From Hydrogenophilus thiooxidans (GTDB lineage: Bacteria; Pseudomonadota; Gammaproteobacteria; Burkholderiales; Rhodocyclaceae): DNA of 64,000 bases. The stretch covers positions 1-64,000 of the forward strand of contig NZ_JAHLSY010000007.1 of the NCBI RefSeq assembly GCF_019049855.1. The letters run 5' to 3'. Shown in pieces: positions 54,352 through 63,564 of the stretch. The position numbers and the translations under genes are program-made. The notes beneath the pieces are model-generated. The model saw nothing but the letters and a program-made list of their open reading frames with translations. It was not told where the DNA came from and did not search any database. Numbering within the stretch: the first letter of the stretch is position 1; every line of letters starts with the position of its first letter.

Positions 54352-54993
54352 ATGGAACTCGTTTGCCTTGACCTCGAAGGGGTGTTGATCCCTGAAATGT
54401 GGGTGGCGTTCGCCGAAGCGGTAGGGATCCCGGAACTCAAGCGCACCACCCGTCAAGAACCCGATTACGATCGGTTGATGCGCTTTCGTCTGAAGATCCT
54501 AGAAGAGCACGGTTTGGGCATCCGTGAGATCGAGCGGGTCATCGCCACCCTCGAGCCGCTGCCGGGCGCCAAAGCGTTTTTGGATGGCCTGCGGGAACGC
54601 TACCAGGTGATCATCCTTTCCGACACCTTCCAAGAGTTCGCACGGCCCTTGATGCGGCAACTGGGTTGGCCCACGCTCTTTTGCCACAACCTCGTCGTCG
54701 CTCCCAACGGCACGATCGCCGGCTACCGGCTGCGGATGAAAGACCAGAAACGGGAGGCGGTGAAACGGTTCAAAGAGCTCAACTTCCGAGTCGTCGCCGC
54801 GGGGGACTCCTACAACGACACCACGATGCTCGCCGAAGCCGACGCCGGGATCCTCTTTCGCGCGCCGCAGGCTGTGGTCGAAGCATTCCCGCAGTTTTCG
54901 CTCGTTCCCGAATCGTATCGCGAACTGCGTGCGGCGATCGATGACGCGTTTACCCGCATCGCCCAAGAACGGCACGAGGCAGCGGCGCGATGA
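54352..54993 (+). CDS. thrH: Phosphoserine phosphatase/homoserine phosphotransferase ThrH
   Basis: A 213-residue HAD protein: nucleophile CLDLEGVLIPEMW, ILSDTF, Lys in RMKDQKREAVKRF and GDSYNDTTML. ThrH dephosphorylates phosphoserine and can transfer the phosphate to homoserine. GGAAGCGAAG precedes ATG 54352. Its stop overlaps the purU start by four bases. Confidence 0.93.
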   Translation: MELVCLDLEGVLIPEMWVAFAEAVGIPELKRTTRQEPDYDRLMRFRLKILEEHGLGIREIERVIATLEPLPGAKAFLDGLRERYQVIILSDTFQEFARPLMRQLGWPTLFCHNLVVAPNGTIAGYRLRMKDQKREAVKRFKELNFRVVAAGDSYNDTTMLAEADAGILFRAPQAVVEAFPQFSLVPESYRELRAAIDDAFTRIAQERHEAAAR

Positions 54994-55865
54994 GCAATCG
55001 CACCTACACGCTCGTGGCGTCGTGCCCGGACCAGGTGGGGATCGTGGCGCGGGTGTCGCAGTTTCTTGCCGAACTGGGCGGCTGGATCCTCGAGACCAAT
55101 TTCCATGCCGAACCGGCCGATGCCGCAAACCCGTCGGGCCGCTTCTTCATGCGCCTGCAGCTGCGCGCCGATTCGATCACGCTGCCCTTGGTGACGTTGC
55201 GCGAACAGTTCGCGCATGCGGTTGCCGAACCGCTCCAGATGCAGTGGCGGATCACCGATTCGGCGGTGAAAAAGCGGGTGGTGATCCTCGTGTCGAAGCA
55301 AGAACACTGCCTCTACGACCTCTTGGCGCGCTGGCAAGCTGGCGAGCTCGACGTCGAAATCCCCTGTGTGATCTCCAACCACCAAACGCTGCGCGGCATC
55401 GTCGAATGGCACGGGATCCCCTTTTTTCACGTCCCCGTCGCGCCAGAGAACCGATCCGAAGCGTTCGCCGAGATCCGCCGCATCTTCGACGAGGCAAAAG
55501 GGGACGTGATGGTGCTCGCCCGCTACATGCAGATCCTGCCGCCGGAGCTCTGCAACGCCTATGCGGGCCAAATCATCAACATCCACCACTCGTTCCTGCC
55601 CAGCTTTGTCGGTGCGCGTCCCTACCACCAGGCGTGGCAACGCGGCGTGAAACTGATCGGCGCCACCTGTCACTATGTAACGCCCGAGCTCGACCAAGGG
55701 CCGATCATCGAGCAGGACGTGATCCGGGTCGACCATACCGACACTCCGGACGAGATGATCCGCTACGGCAAGGATATCGAAAAAGCGGTGCTCGCGCGCG
55801 GGTTGCGTTATCATATCGAAGACCGGGTCTTGATCCACGGCACCCGCACCATCGTCTTTCGGTGA
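54990..55865 (+). CDS. purU: Formyltetrahydrofolate deformylase
   Basis: A 291-residue PurU: the N-terminal ACT domain (YTLVASCPDQVGIVARVSQF) and the formyl transferase-like domain with IPCVISNHQTLRG, ARYMQILPPELC and NIHHSFLPSFVGARPYHQA. It hydrolyses 10-formyl-THF. Coupling to thrH links serine and one-carbon metabolism. Confidence 0.95.
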   Translation: MSNRTYTLVASCPDQVGIVARVSQFLAELGGWILETNFHAEPADAANPSGRFFMRLQLRADSITLPLVTLREQFAHAVAEPLQMQWRITDSAVKKRVVILVSKQEHCLYDLLARWQAGELDVEIPCVISNHQTLRGIVEWHGIPFFHVPVAPENRSEAFAEIRRIFDEAKGDVMVLARYMQILPPELCNAYAGQIINIHHSFLPSFVGARPYHQAWQRGVKLIGATCHYVTPELDQGPIIEQDVIRVDHTDTPDEMIRYGKDIEKAVLARGLRYHIEDRVLIHGTRTIVFR

Positions 55866-55972
55866 TCCCAAGGGGTTGCAAACGACCGTTTTTGCGGCAA
55901 AATAGCGGACACATGCAGGAGGAGGGGGCGACGCGCCCGGTTGTTCCACCATTCTTTTCAGGAGCAAACATC

Positions 55973-56248
55973 ATGAACAAAAGCGAATTCGTCGAAGCCT
56001 TGGCCGACAAGATGGGCAGCAGCAAAGCCGAAGCGGCACGTGCGCTCGACGCCGTGCTCGCCACCGTCACCGAACAGCTTGCGAAAGGCGAAAAGGTCAC
56101 CTTCACGGGCTTTGGCTCGTTTGAAGTCGTCACCCGCGGCGAGCGTACGGGTCGCAACCCGCAAACCGGCGCAACGATCACCATTCCGGCCACCAAACTC
56201 CCGAAATTCACCGCGGGTGCGGCGCTGAAGAAAGCCGTGCTCGGGTAA
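55973..56248 (+). CDS. hupB: Nucleoid protein HU
   Basis: A 91-residue HU: MNKSEFVEALADKMGSSKAE, VTFTGFGSFEVVTRGERTGR and NPQTGATITIPATKLPKFTA with the DNA-bending Pro in the arm (IPATKLPKF). CAGGAGC precedes ATG 55973. A weak TTGCAA (55876-55881) promoter may lie upstream. The longer frame through purU is rejected. Confidence 0.95.
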   Translation: MNKSEFVEALADKMGSSKAEAARALDAVLATVTEQLAKGEKVTFTGFGSFEVVTRGERTGRNPQTGATITIPATKLPKFTAGAALKKAVLG

Positions 56249-56273
56249 CCCTTTCGTTCTGATCCGCACCTGC

Positions 56274-56302
56274 GGCGCGGCGGCACTGCGTGCAGTCGCG
56301 CC
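56274..56302 (+). terminator. Possible terminator-like hairpin after hupB
   Basis: GGCGCG and CGCGCC flank an inner CACTGC/GCAGT pair. The following TTCTCTTT is a weak T tract, so termination is uncertain. Confidence 0.35.
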
Positions 56303-56336
56303 GTTCTCTTTCCGCTTACCGACTGCGACGCCGCGT

Positions 56337-57641
56337 ATGATCCCCCACCTCACCACGGCCCTTTCGGGGCCGCTCCTTGCGATCGAACAGCAATTCCTCG
56401 CCCACCAGCCGGCGATCGAACGCTGGTTTCGCCACTGGTTCACCGAGCACACCCCTCCGTTTTACGCTTCGACCGACCTCAGAAATGCCGGGTACAAACT
56501 CGCGCCGGTGGACTTGAACCTCTTTCCGGGTGGATTCAACAACCTGGCAGAACCCTTCACCCCGCTTGCCGTGCAGGCGCTGCAAGTCGCGATCGAACGA
56601 ATCTGCCCCACGGCGCGGCAATTCCTTCTGATTCCGGAAAACCACACCCGCAACCGCTTCTACCTCAGCAACGTCTACCATCTGCAGCGGCTTTTGCGCC
56701 TCGCGGGGGTCGAGGTGCGCGTCGGGTCGCTCCTGCCTGAGATCGCGGAACCGACGCCGTTCGAAACGCCGGCGGGCACGCTCGTCCTGGAACCGATCGT
56801 CCGGCGTGGCAACCGCATCGGGCTCGCCGATTTCGACCCGTGCGCGATCCTCCTCAACAACGACCTCTCCGCTGGGATTCCGGTGATCCTCGCCGAACCG
56901 CTCGAGCAGATCGTGATCCCGCCGCCGCAAGCGGGCTGGCATCGTCGCCGCAAATCGCACCACGCGGCGTGTTACGCGCAGGTTGCGAACGAATTCGCCC
57001 AAGCTTTCGCGCTCGACCCCTGGTATTTCACCCCGGCGTACCGCACCGTGGGGGGCGTAGACTTCCGCCACAAACAGGGGGTGGAGGCGCTTGCCGACGC
57101 TGCAAGCGACCTTTTCGACGAAATCCGACGGGAATACGCCGCGCGCGGCATCACCGAAACACCGTTTTTGGTGATGAAAGCGGATGCGGGCACCTACGGC
57201 ATGGGGGTGATGATCGTCAAAGACCCCGCGGAACTGCGGGAACTCTCGCGCCGCGACCGCAACAAAATGGCACGGGTCAAAGAGGGGCTCGAGGTCACCC
57301 AGGTGATTCTCCAAGAGGGGGTTCCCACCTTCGAACGGGTAGCGGGCGCCGCCGCCGAACCGGTCGTCTATTTCATCGACCACTACGTCGTGGGCGGGTT
57401 TTATCGCGTCCATACCGAACGGGGACCCGACGACAACCTCAACGCCCCTGGGATGCACTTCACGCCGCTTACCTTCGCGCGTCCCTGCTCGGTACCCGAC
57501 TTTTCCGCTCAGCCCGACGCCGAACCGAACCGCTTCTACGCCTATGGCGTGGTGGCGCGGCTGGCGCTTGCAGCCGCCACCCTGGAGATCGAGGCGCTCA
57601 TCACCCAAAGCGGAGAAACGCCGCCTGCGCCCCCCTGCTGA
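56337..57641 (+). CDS. gshA: Glutamate-cysteine ligase, proteobacterial type
   Basis: A 434-residue enzyme of the ATP-grasp type found in betaproteobacteria, not the E. coli type: YASTDLRNAGYKLAPVDLNL, FPGGFNNL, ENHTRNRFYL and FLVMKADAGTYGMGVMIVK (ATP site). First step of glutathione synthesis, followed after twelve bases by gshB. Confidence 0.93.
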   Translation: MIPHLTTALSGPLLAIEQQFLAHQPAIERWFRHWFTEHTPPFYASTDLRNAGYKLAPVDLNLFPGGFNNLAEPFTPLAVQALQVAIERICPTARQFLLIPENHTRNRFYLSNVYHLQRLLRLAGVEVRVGSLLPEIAEPTPFETPAGTLVLEPIVRRGNRIGLADFDPCAILLNNDLSAGIPVILAEPLEQIVIPPPQAGWHRRRKSHHAACYAQVANEFAQAFALDPWYFTPAYRTVGGVDFRHKQGVEALADAASDLFDEIRREYAARGITETPFLVMKADAGTYGMGVMIVKDPAELRELSRRDRNKMARVKEGLEVTQVILQEGVPTFERVAGAAAEPVVYFIDHYVVGGFYRVHTERGPDDNLNAPGMHFTPLTFARPCSVPDFSAQPDAEPNRFYAYGVVARLALAAATLEIEALITQSGETPPAPPC

Positions 57642-57653
57642 GGGAAGCCGACG

Positions 57654-58610
57654 ATGGAACTCCTCTTTCTGATCGATCCACTCCCCGCGCTCAACCCGAA
57701 AAAAGACTCCTCGCTTTTTCTGATGCGGGAAGCGGCAGCGCGCGGCCACACCCTCTGGGTCGCTTATCCCGGCGCGATTGCCTGGCGTCACGACCGCGTC
57801 TGTGCCGAAGCGCTGCCGCTTGCCGTCGACCCCAACACCCCGCATACCGCGTGGGCAGAAGGTGTGACCCCACGCTGGCGGGCGCTCCGTGAATTTTCCG
57901 CGGTGCTGCTGCGCTTCGACCCGCCGTTCGATTTCGAATACCTGGCGCTCACCTGGCTGCTCGAGCGGGCGGAGCAGGAAGGCGCGCGCATCTTCAACGC
58001 CCCGCGCGCAGTGCGTGACCACTCCGAAAAACTGAGCATTCTCGAATTCGCCGAATTCATCCCGCCCACTCGAGTGGTGCGGCGCATGCCCGACGTCCAG
58101 GAGGCGATCGATGCGCTCGGCGGCGACGTCATCGTGAAACCGCTCGACGCGATGGGGGGAGCGGGTATTTTTCGCATCCGCCGCGACGACCCCAACCGCA
58201 ACGCGATCGTCGAGACCGCCACCGCACAGGGCCAGCGCACGATCATGGTCCAGCAGTACCTCCCCGCGATCGCCGACGGCGACAAACGGGTCTTACTGAT
58301 CGCCGGTACGGTGGTACCGTGGGCGCTCGCGCGGATCCCGAAAGCGGGCGAAACGCGCGGCAACCTCGCCGCTGGAGGCAAGGGGGTAGCGATGCCGCTC
58401 ACCCCTGAGGAGCGGCGGGTCGCCGAAACGCTGGCGCCGATCCTGTGGCGGCGCGGCCTCTTTCTCGTCGGGCTCGATCTCATCGGGGGCAAACTCACCG
58501 AGATCAACGTCACGAGCCCCACCTGCTTCGTCGAGATCGCCGCGCAAAGTGGCGAGAACCCCGCGGCGACCGCGATCGAACGGCTCGAAGCGGTGATCGC
58601 GAACCACTGA
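57654..58610 (+). CDS. gshB: Glutathione synthase
   Basis: A 318-residue ATP-grasp ligase: LLFLIDPLPALNPKKDSSLF, MRKxPDF-like LRFDPPFDFEYL, DVIVKPLDAMGGAGIFRI and VGLDLIGGKLTEINVTSPTC. Adds glycine to gamma-glutamylcysteine. apbE begins three bases after its stop. Confidence 0.95.
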   Translation: MELLFLIDPLPALNPKKDSSLFLMREAAARGHTLWVAYPGAIAWRHDRVCAEALPLAVDPNTPHTAWAEGVTPRWRALREFSAVLLRFDPPFDFEYLALTWLLERAEQEGARIFNAPRAVRDHSEKLSILEFAEFIPPTRVVRRMPDVQEAIDALGGDVIVKPLDAMGGAGIFRIRRDDPNRNAIVETATAQGQRTIMVQQYLPAIADGDKRVLLIAGTVVPWALARIPKAGETRGNLAAGGKGVAMPLTPEERRVAETLAPILWRRGLFLVGLDLIGGKLTEINVTSPTCFVEIAAQSGENPAATAIERLEAVIANH

Positions 58611-58613
58611 TCC

Positions 58614-59798
58614 ATGCCTGTGCCTGCGCGCTCTGCCGCTCTTCGCCGTGTCGTCACGCCACTCGTCTGGCTGTCGCTGCTTTTTGCGCTTGCCGCGTGC
58701 TCGCGCGAACCCACCTTGGTCCGCGAAGAGCAGTTCGTCTTCGGCACCCGCGTCGAACTCACCGTGGTCGACGCCGACGCGGAACACGCCCACGGTGTCT
58801 TAGCGGAAATCAGCCGCGAACTCGCGCGCCTGCACCGCACCTACCACGCCTGGGAACCGTCGCCGCTCACCCGCTTGAACGCCGCGATCGCTGCCGGACA
58901 CCCCGCTCGCGTGAGCGCTGAGCTCGCGGCGATCCTTAGCGACGCCCAACAGTTCGTCCGCGCCAGCGACGGGCTTTTCGACCCCGGAATTGGCGCACTC
59001 GTTGCCCTCTGGGGCTTTCACCGCAGCGACTTCAGCGCCAACCAACCGCCCGACCCCGCGGCGATCGCCGCACTGCGCAACCGCAAACCGACGCTTGCAG
59101 CGCTCACCATCACGCCGCTCACACCCGATCCGGCGTCGCCGTGCGCACAACCGGACGCGGTCGACGCCATCGCCGCCAACGAAACCCCAGCGGCGTGCGT
59201 TACCAGTTCTAACCCTGCGGTGGCGATCGACCTTGGCGGCTACCTCAAAGGGTACGCGCTCGACCGTGCCGCCGAAATCGTTCGCCGCCACGCGATTACG
59301 GCGGCGCTCATCAATATCGGCGGCAACATCCTCGCGTTGGGACAGCCCAACGCCACGCGCCCATGGCGCATCGCGCTGCAACACCCGCGCCGCGCCGAAC
59401 CGCTTGCGGTGCTTCCGCTCTACGATGGGGAAGCGATCGGCACCTCTGGGGACTATCAGCGCTATTTCCTCGCGGACGGACAGCGCTACCACCACCTGAT
59501 CGACCCGCGCACCGGGTGGCCCGCCCCGGTGAATCAGGCGTTTACGGTCGTGATCCCGTCACGCCCCGATCACCGAACGGGGCTTCTCTCCGACGTCGTC
59601 AGCAAGCCGCTCTTCCTGGCTGGTGACGATTGGCCGCGCTACGCCGCGCGTTTCGGGGTGAGGCTTGCGCTTCGCGTCGCCGCGGACGGCGCCCTCACGG
59701 TGACTGCACCGCTCAACCAACGCCTGCGCTGGATCGACCCGCCCGATGCGCTCATCGTGGTCGATCCGCCAGAACCGCTATATGAACTCAGCGATTGA
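58614..59798 (+). CDS. apbE: FAD:protein FMN transferase ApbE
   Basis: A 394-residue lipoprotein (lipobox LAAC) with the flavin transferase motifs VFGTRVELTVVD, LIDPRTGWPA and IGTSGDYQRYF. ApbE attaches FMN covalently to NqrB/C- or RnfG-type proteins in the periplasm. A Pro/Asp-rich insert at about residues 150-200 is not typical. The 3' end overlaps the convergent thioredoxin-TPR gene by 11 bases. Confidence 0.92.
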   Translation: MPVPARSAALRRVVTPLVWLSLLFALAACSREPTLVREEQFVFGTRVELTVVDADAEHAHGVLAEISRELARLHRTYHAWEPSPLTRLNAAIAAGHPARVSAELAAILSDAQQFVRASDGLFDPGIGALVALWGFHRSDFSANQPPDPAAIAALRNRKPTLAALTITPLTPDPASPCAQPDAVDAIAANETPAACVTSSNPAVAIDLGGYLKGYALDRAAEIVRRHAITAALINIGGNILALGQPNATRPWRIALQHPRRAEPLAVLPLYDGEAIGTSGDYQRYFLADGQRYHHLIDPRTGWPAPVNQAFTVVIPSRPDHRTGLLSDVVSKPLFLAGDDWPRYAARFGVRLALRVAADGALTVTAPLNQRLRWIDPPDALIVVDPPEPLYELSD

Positions 59799-60642
59799 GC
59801 AGATTGGCCAGCCGCATCCGGTACTCCCGCAGTAACGGATCCCCGGGTCGCATGAGATCGAAAATCTGCAGGAGCAATTTGCGCGCCGCGCCATCGTTCC
59901 AGTCACGGGCGTGCGCAACGATCGCCAGCAGCTCTTCCAACGCGGGTTGCCATTGCCCCTGCGCCGCGTACCGTTTCGCCAACCGGTAGCGGCTCTCCCA
60001 ATCCTCAGGAAACGCTGCGACCCGCGCCGCGAGTGCTTCCAGCGATTCGGCGGTTCCCTCCACGAGCAACGCCAGCCGCGCCTCGAGCCGTTTCGCGTCG
60101 TCCGAGTCTGGCTCACGCAGCGCCTGAAAGAGTTCGCTCGCTTCCGCAACGCGTTGTTGATCCAAAAGGAGCGCGATCAGATCGAGCCGCGCTCGGTCAA
60201 ACGCATGGTCTTCGGCAAGCGCCTCGCGCAGAAGCTGCTCGGCAGTTGCGGCGTCGCCCGCCTCGCGGGCGGCAACCGCTTGTCGCCACTTCGGTTCGGC
60301 AGCAGAAGGCAGCAACCGTTCGAGCCAGCGCCGCACCTCCCGCTCAGGCAGTGCACCGGTGAACTCATCGACCACCTGGCCGTCGCGCAGCGCCTTGACA
60401 TTGGGAATGCCGCGAACCCCATAACGCGCGGCCAACGTCGGGTTCTCATCGGAGTTCACCTTCGCGAGCAGAAAACGGCCACTGAACTCGGCGGCAAGCC
60501 GCTCCAACACCGGCTTCAATACCCGGCACGGACCACACCAAGGCGCCCAAAAATCGACGACCACCAACCGACGATGCGATTCGGAAAGGACCGTCGACTC
60601 GAAATTCGCTTCATGGGCGTCGATCATCACGGATTGCGTCAT
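59788..60642 (-). CDS. Thioredoxin-TPR chaperone-like protein (CnoX/YbbN family)
   Basis: A 284-residue protein: an N-terminal thioredoxin domain with active-site WAPWCGPCR and cis-Pro RGIPNVKAL, then TPR-like helices (about 120-284: AAREAGDAATAEQLLREALA). This is the CnoX layout. E. coli CnoX has lost CGPC, but here it is intact, so redox activity is likely. GAGAGGAGG precedes the ATG. Its start lies 32 bases inside the upstream P-type ATPase-like gene. Confidence 0.88.
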   Translation of the reverse strand: MTQSVMIDAHEANFESTVLSESHRRLVVVDFWAPWCGPCRVLKPVLERLAAEFSGRFLLAKVNSDENPTLAARYGVRGIPNVKALRDGQVVDEFTGALPEREVRRWLERLLPSAAEPKWRQAVAAREAGDAATAEQLLREALAEDHAFDRARLDLIALLLDQQRVAEASELFQALREPDSDDAKRLEARLALLVEGTAESLEALAARVAAFPEDWESRYRLAKRYAAQGQWQPALEELLAIVAHARDWNDGAARKLLLQIFDLMRPGDPLLREYRMRLANLLNR

Positions 60643-62770
60643 CGTCGCCTCCTCTCACGTCGCCTTCTGTAACAGTATTTTCTGATATGGTTATCTTACC
60701 ACGGTTGCGTATGGACAAGAACGGCTGAATCTGCAGCCACACGAGACCCAACGCCGGAAGCGCCGCAACGGGCGTGGTGGGGTCGACGGTCAACCACAGC
60801 GCGAGCGTCTCTGCGGCAATCCCCCAACGCCACTGTAGCCGCCGTTGCCAGCGCGCCATACGCCGCAACTCGCTGCGCACTTGCGCGCGCACCGCAGCAA
60901 ACCGCGCCAAACCCCCCGCTATCCGCACATCTGGCAACGGGCCAAAGCCGAAGCGATCCGCATCGAGAAGTACCAAGATACTCGGAGCCGTTTCGTCTGG
61001 GTCCGCATTCCGTGGAACCCGAGGCGTCGTCGCAGGGCACAAAGCCCATGGTGCCCCCGGCGGCAAGCGCTGGACACGGGGATCCCAGGTCTTGGATTCG
61101 GCGGAACCCGGCCACCAGCCCCGTTCCCTCCACGCCGCGAGGGTGGTTGCTGGTACGTCGTCAGCAAACACCCGCCACGACCCCTCGGGTTCACTGGGTT
61201 TCGTCGACGCCACCGCAGCAAGCGACCCGGCAGGATCGGGCACCACCGCACACGCGCCTAGCCAGGCGAGCGGCTCCGTGTTCGCATCCGCGCGCTCGGG
61301 TGCGCCAACCCCATGCGCAACACCGATCACCCACGCCCCTTCACGCCGCGCCGCTTCGATGCGCGCAAACCATTGGTCGGAATCGAACGCCCCGCGCCAC
61401 GCCGCGCGCGTCACCCCGGCTGCCCGCAGCGCTTCCGGTTCGCCGGTCGCCACGACCCAAACCCGCCCCCGCCGGTCCGCGCAGCGTGTCAGCCACCCGA
61501 ATGGCCCCCATTCCGGTTTGCGTTCCCGCGCCACCACGCGCCACTGCGTCAAGGGATCTCGCGCCGAGTCGCCGACCAAAGCACACGTGCTCTGCAACAG
61601 GCTAGCGGCAACCGCATCGTTCCCGGTCGGCAGGAGCGTGACGCATCCTGGGCCTGGCGCCAACGTCACCCGCACCGCTTGGGCGAATGGCACCATACCC
61701 GTGACCGCCAACGGATTGAGTACCCGCCGCGCCCCGCGCCAGAATTGGAGTTCTGGGGTATGCGGTCCCACTGGCGCGTCGTGTTCGGGTGACGGTGCCG
61801 CTTTGTCACAGCGCACGGTATCGAACGGCAACAGTAATGCGGCGACGCGCCACTGCTCGAACCAAGCGGTGCGCGCCACCGTAATGTGCACCGCGCGACC
61901 GAGCGCCGTGACGGCGTGCGGCGTCCGAAACCAGACACCGCGCGTCGCAAAGCGCAACCGCGAAGCGATCGCCCAACCGGAGCGCACCTCGGAATCGAAC
62001 CACGGGAAGAGAACGAGCGCCAGCACCGCCAGTTGGTGGAGCCAGATCGCAAGTGGCGCTTCACCCACCACCAACACCGCCGACCAACCGGCCACCGCAA
62101 GGGCTGGCCAAACCCAACCAGCGCTTTTGTCGGCTTCATCTTCCAGAGCGACCACACCACGGGGATCGATACGGCTGGGACGCACCACGACCGCCCATGC
62201 CTGTCCGGAAACCACCTGCGTACTGCGTTGCCACGGCTCGGTCTGCCAGTCAGGCGAGGTCGTCAAAAGGTGTAACTGTGCCGGATAAAGGGTTCCCGGT
62301 GTCAGCCAAAGGATATCACCGGGGACCAAATCCGGGGCAGGAACCCGGTGCCAAGCCCCTTCGCGTAACACCCAGAGATCCCAGGGAACGCGCGTCAGTC
62401 GGCGCGCCGCCTGTTGCCCCCAGCGTACCGCGCCCCATCCGGCAGCCAACAGGGTTCCCCCCACCAGCAACCAGGACCAGGCAACCGAAGTGGCTTCTTG
62501 TTCGATCGCTGTCGCCACCGCCAACACGACACACGCAACCGCCAGCGCGCACCGGAGCAGCGCGGTGCGATCCGCACGGGGCGTCACAGGAAGCCCTGCC
62601 GAAAGGTTGCGCCCATGGATGCGCTGACGGCGCCGAACCTCTTCCCAACTCAACCCGACCGTCGGGTCGGTGGCCAACCGTGCCAACAGCGCTTGGACTT
62701 CTGGCGACAACCGATCCGGATCGGGCACATGTTCCGAATCGGAACCGGGACCAAAATCAGAGAATGCCAC
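60611..62770 (-). CDS. Degenerate P-type ATPase-like membrane protein (pseudoenzyme)
   Basis: A 719-residue protein with P-type ATPase architecture: cation-ATPase N-terminal region (LATDPTVGLSWEEVRRRQRI), two segments, an actuator domain (LVPGDILWLTPGTLYPA) and two more segments. AVTALGRAVHI then aligns with the AVETLGSVTVI that precedes DKTGTLT. The catalytic motif is VARTAWFE here, with Ala at the phosphorylated Asp. TGES is missing. The chain ends after about helix six (ALPALGLVWLQIQPFL). It cannot pump by the usual cycle. Role unknown. GTG 62770 is the start. Confidence 0.75.
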   Translation of the reverse strand: MAFSDFGPGSDSEHVPDPDRLSPEVQALLARLATDPTVGLSWEEVRRRQRIHGRNLSAGLPVTPRADRTALLRCALAVACVVLAVATAIEQEATSVAWSWLLVGGTLLAAGWGAVRWGQQAARRLTRVPWDLWVLREGAWHRVPAPDLVPGDILWLTPGTLYPAQLHLLTTSPDWQTEPWQRSTQVVSGQAWAVVVRPSRIDPRGVVALEDEADKSAGWVWPALAVAGWSAVLVVGEAPLAIWLHQLAVLALVLFPWFDSEVRSGWAIASRLRFATRGVWFRTPHAVTALGRAVHITVARTAWFEQWRVAALLLPFDTVRCDKAAPSPEHDAPVGPHTPELQFWRGARRVLNPLAVTGMVPFAQAVRVTLAPGPGCVTLLPTGNDAVAASLLQSTCALVGDSARDPLTQWRVVARERKPEWGPFGWLTRCADRRGRVWVVATGEPEALRAAGVTRAAWRGAFDSDQWFARIEAARREGAWVIGVAHGVGAPERADANTEPLAWLGACAVVPDPAGSLAAVASTKPSEPEGSWRVFADDVPATTLAAWRERGWWPGSAESKTWDPRVQRLPPGAPWALCPATTPRVPRNADPDETAPSILVLLDADRFGFGPLPDVRIAGGLARFAAVRAQVRSELRRMARWQRRLQWRWGIAAETLALWLTVDPTTPVAALPALGLVWLQIQPFLSIRNRGKITISENTVTEGDVRGGDDDAIRDDRRP

Positions 62771-62791
62771 GAACGTCCTGAGACAAATGGA

Positions 62792-63469
62792 TCACGCTTT
62801 CTGGTTCGCTTGCCACGCAGCCAACAACTGATCGCGGTAGGGCGCGAGCTTTTCGATCGGGATTTCGACGACCGGGCCACCAAGGGTCGATCCCCGATAG
62901 ACGCCAACCAATGGCGTTTCCACGTCGGGAAGGTAGATCTGAACTGGCGCATTGGCTTTGAAACGCAGGCTGCGCAACTCCTCGGGAAAGAAGAGCGCAC
63001 CGTGGGTGATATTGAGCGCCGCTGCCCCTTCGAACCGCTCGCCGTTACTTTTTTCGGCAACCACTTTGACCGGCACCAACCGCACCTCGTTCACGCGCTT
63101 CAACGCGCGCGCCCGAATCCGCTTGTGCAGCTCCTCCTCGGCGAGGAACGGGAGATTGCCGATGCTTGCTTCGACGTCGGCCAGCTCCGCGTCGGTGAGA
63201 TGGGGCGCCGCGGCGACGAGCCGCTCCTTAGGGACAACAGTACCCACAGCACGGCGCGGTAGCTCGAGCGCCACCTGGTGCTTCATCTGGGTGACGCGAA
63301 CACCCGCACCGGCCAACCGCTTTCCCACTACCGCCCGTAACCCTTGATGAACGGCGTTCCCCAGAAGACCGTCGAGCGTTTTCGCCAGATCCGCCTCTGG
63401 GACCGTTTCGAGCGCCGCCGGAAGTTCCAGCGTCAAGGTATAGGTCAGTTGCAACGTCGCTTTGCTCAT
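62792..63469 (-). CDS. Conserved hypothetical protein, first gene of the P-ATPase-like operon
   Basis: A 225-residue soluble protein, no signal peptide, with an even mix of strands and helices. Notable stretches are TLQLTYTLTLELPAALETVP, a helical middle (AELADVEASIGNLPFLAEEE) and a strand-rich end (LVGVYRGSTLGGPVVEIPIE). I recognise no family. ATG 63469 follows AGGTGG. It is 21 bases upstream of the degenerate P-type ATPase gene and very likely cotranscribed. Confidence 0.7.
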   Translation of the reverse strand: MSKATLQLTYTLTLELPAALETVPEADLAKTLDGLLGNAVHQGLRAVVGKRLAGAGVRVTQMKHQVALELPRRAVGTVVPKERLVAAAPHLTDAELADVEASIGNLPFLAEEELHKRIRARALKRVNEVRLVPVKVVAEKSNGERFEGAAALNITHGALFFPEELRSLRFKANAPVQIYLPDVETPLVGVYRGSTLGGPVVEIPIEKLAPYRDQLLAAWQANQKA

Positions 63470-63564
63470 CGCGACCACCTTCTATTTTTCGTCATCTTAC
63501 CACGGGGATGGTTGCCGCGGCCAAAAGCCGAAATAAAACGCTAAAGCAATCGGCAATTTTGCCG

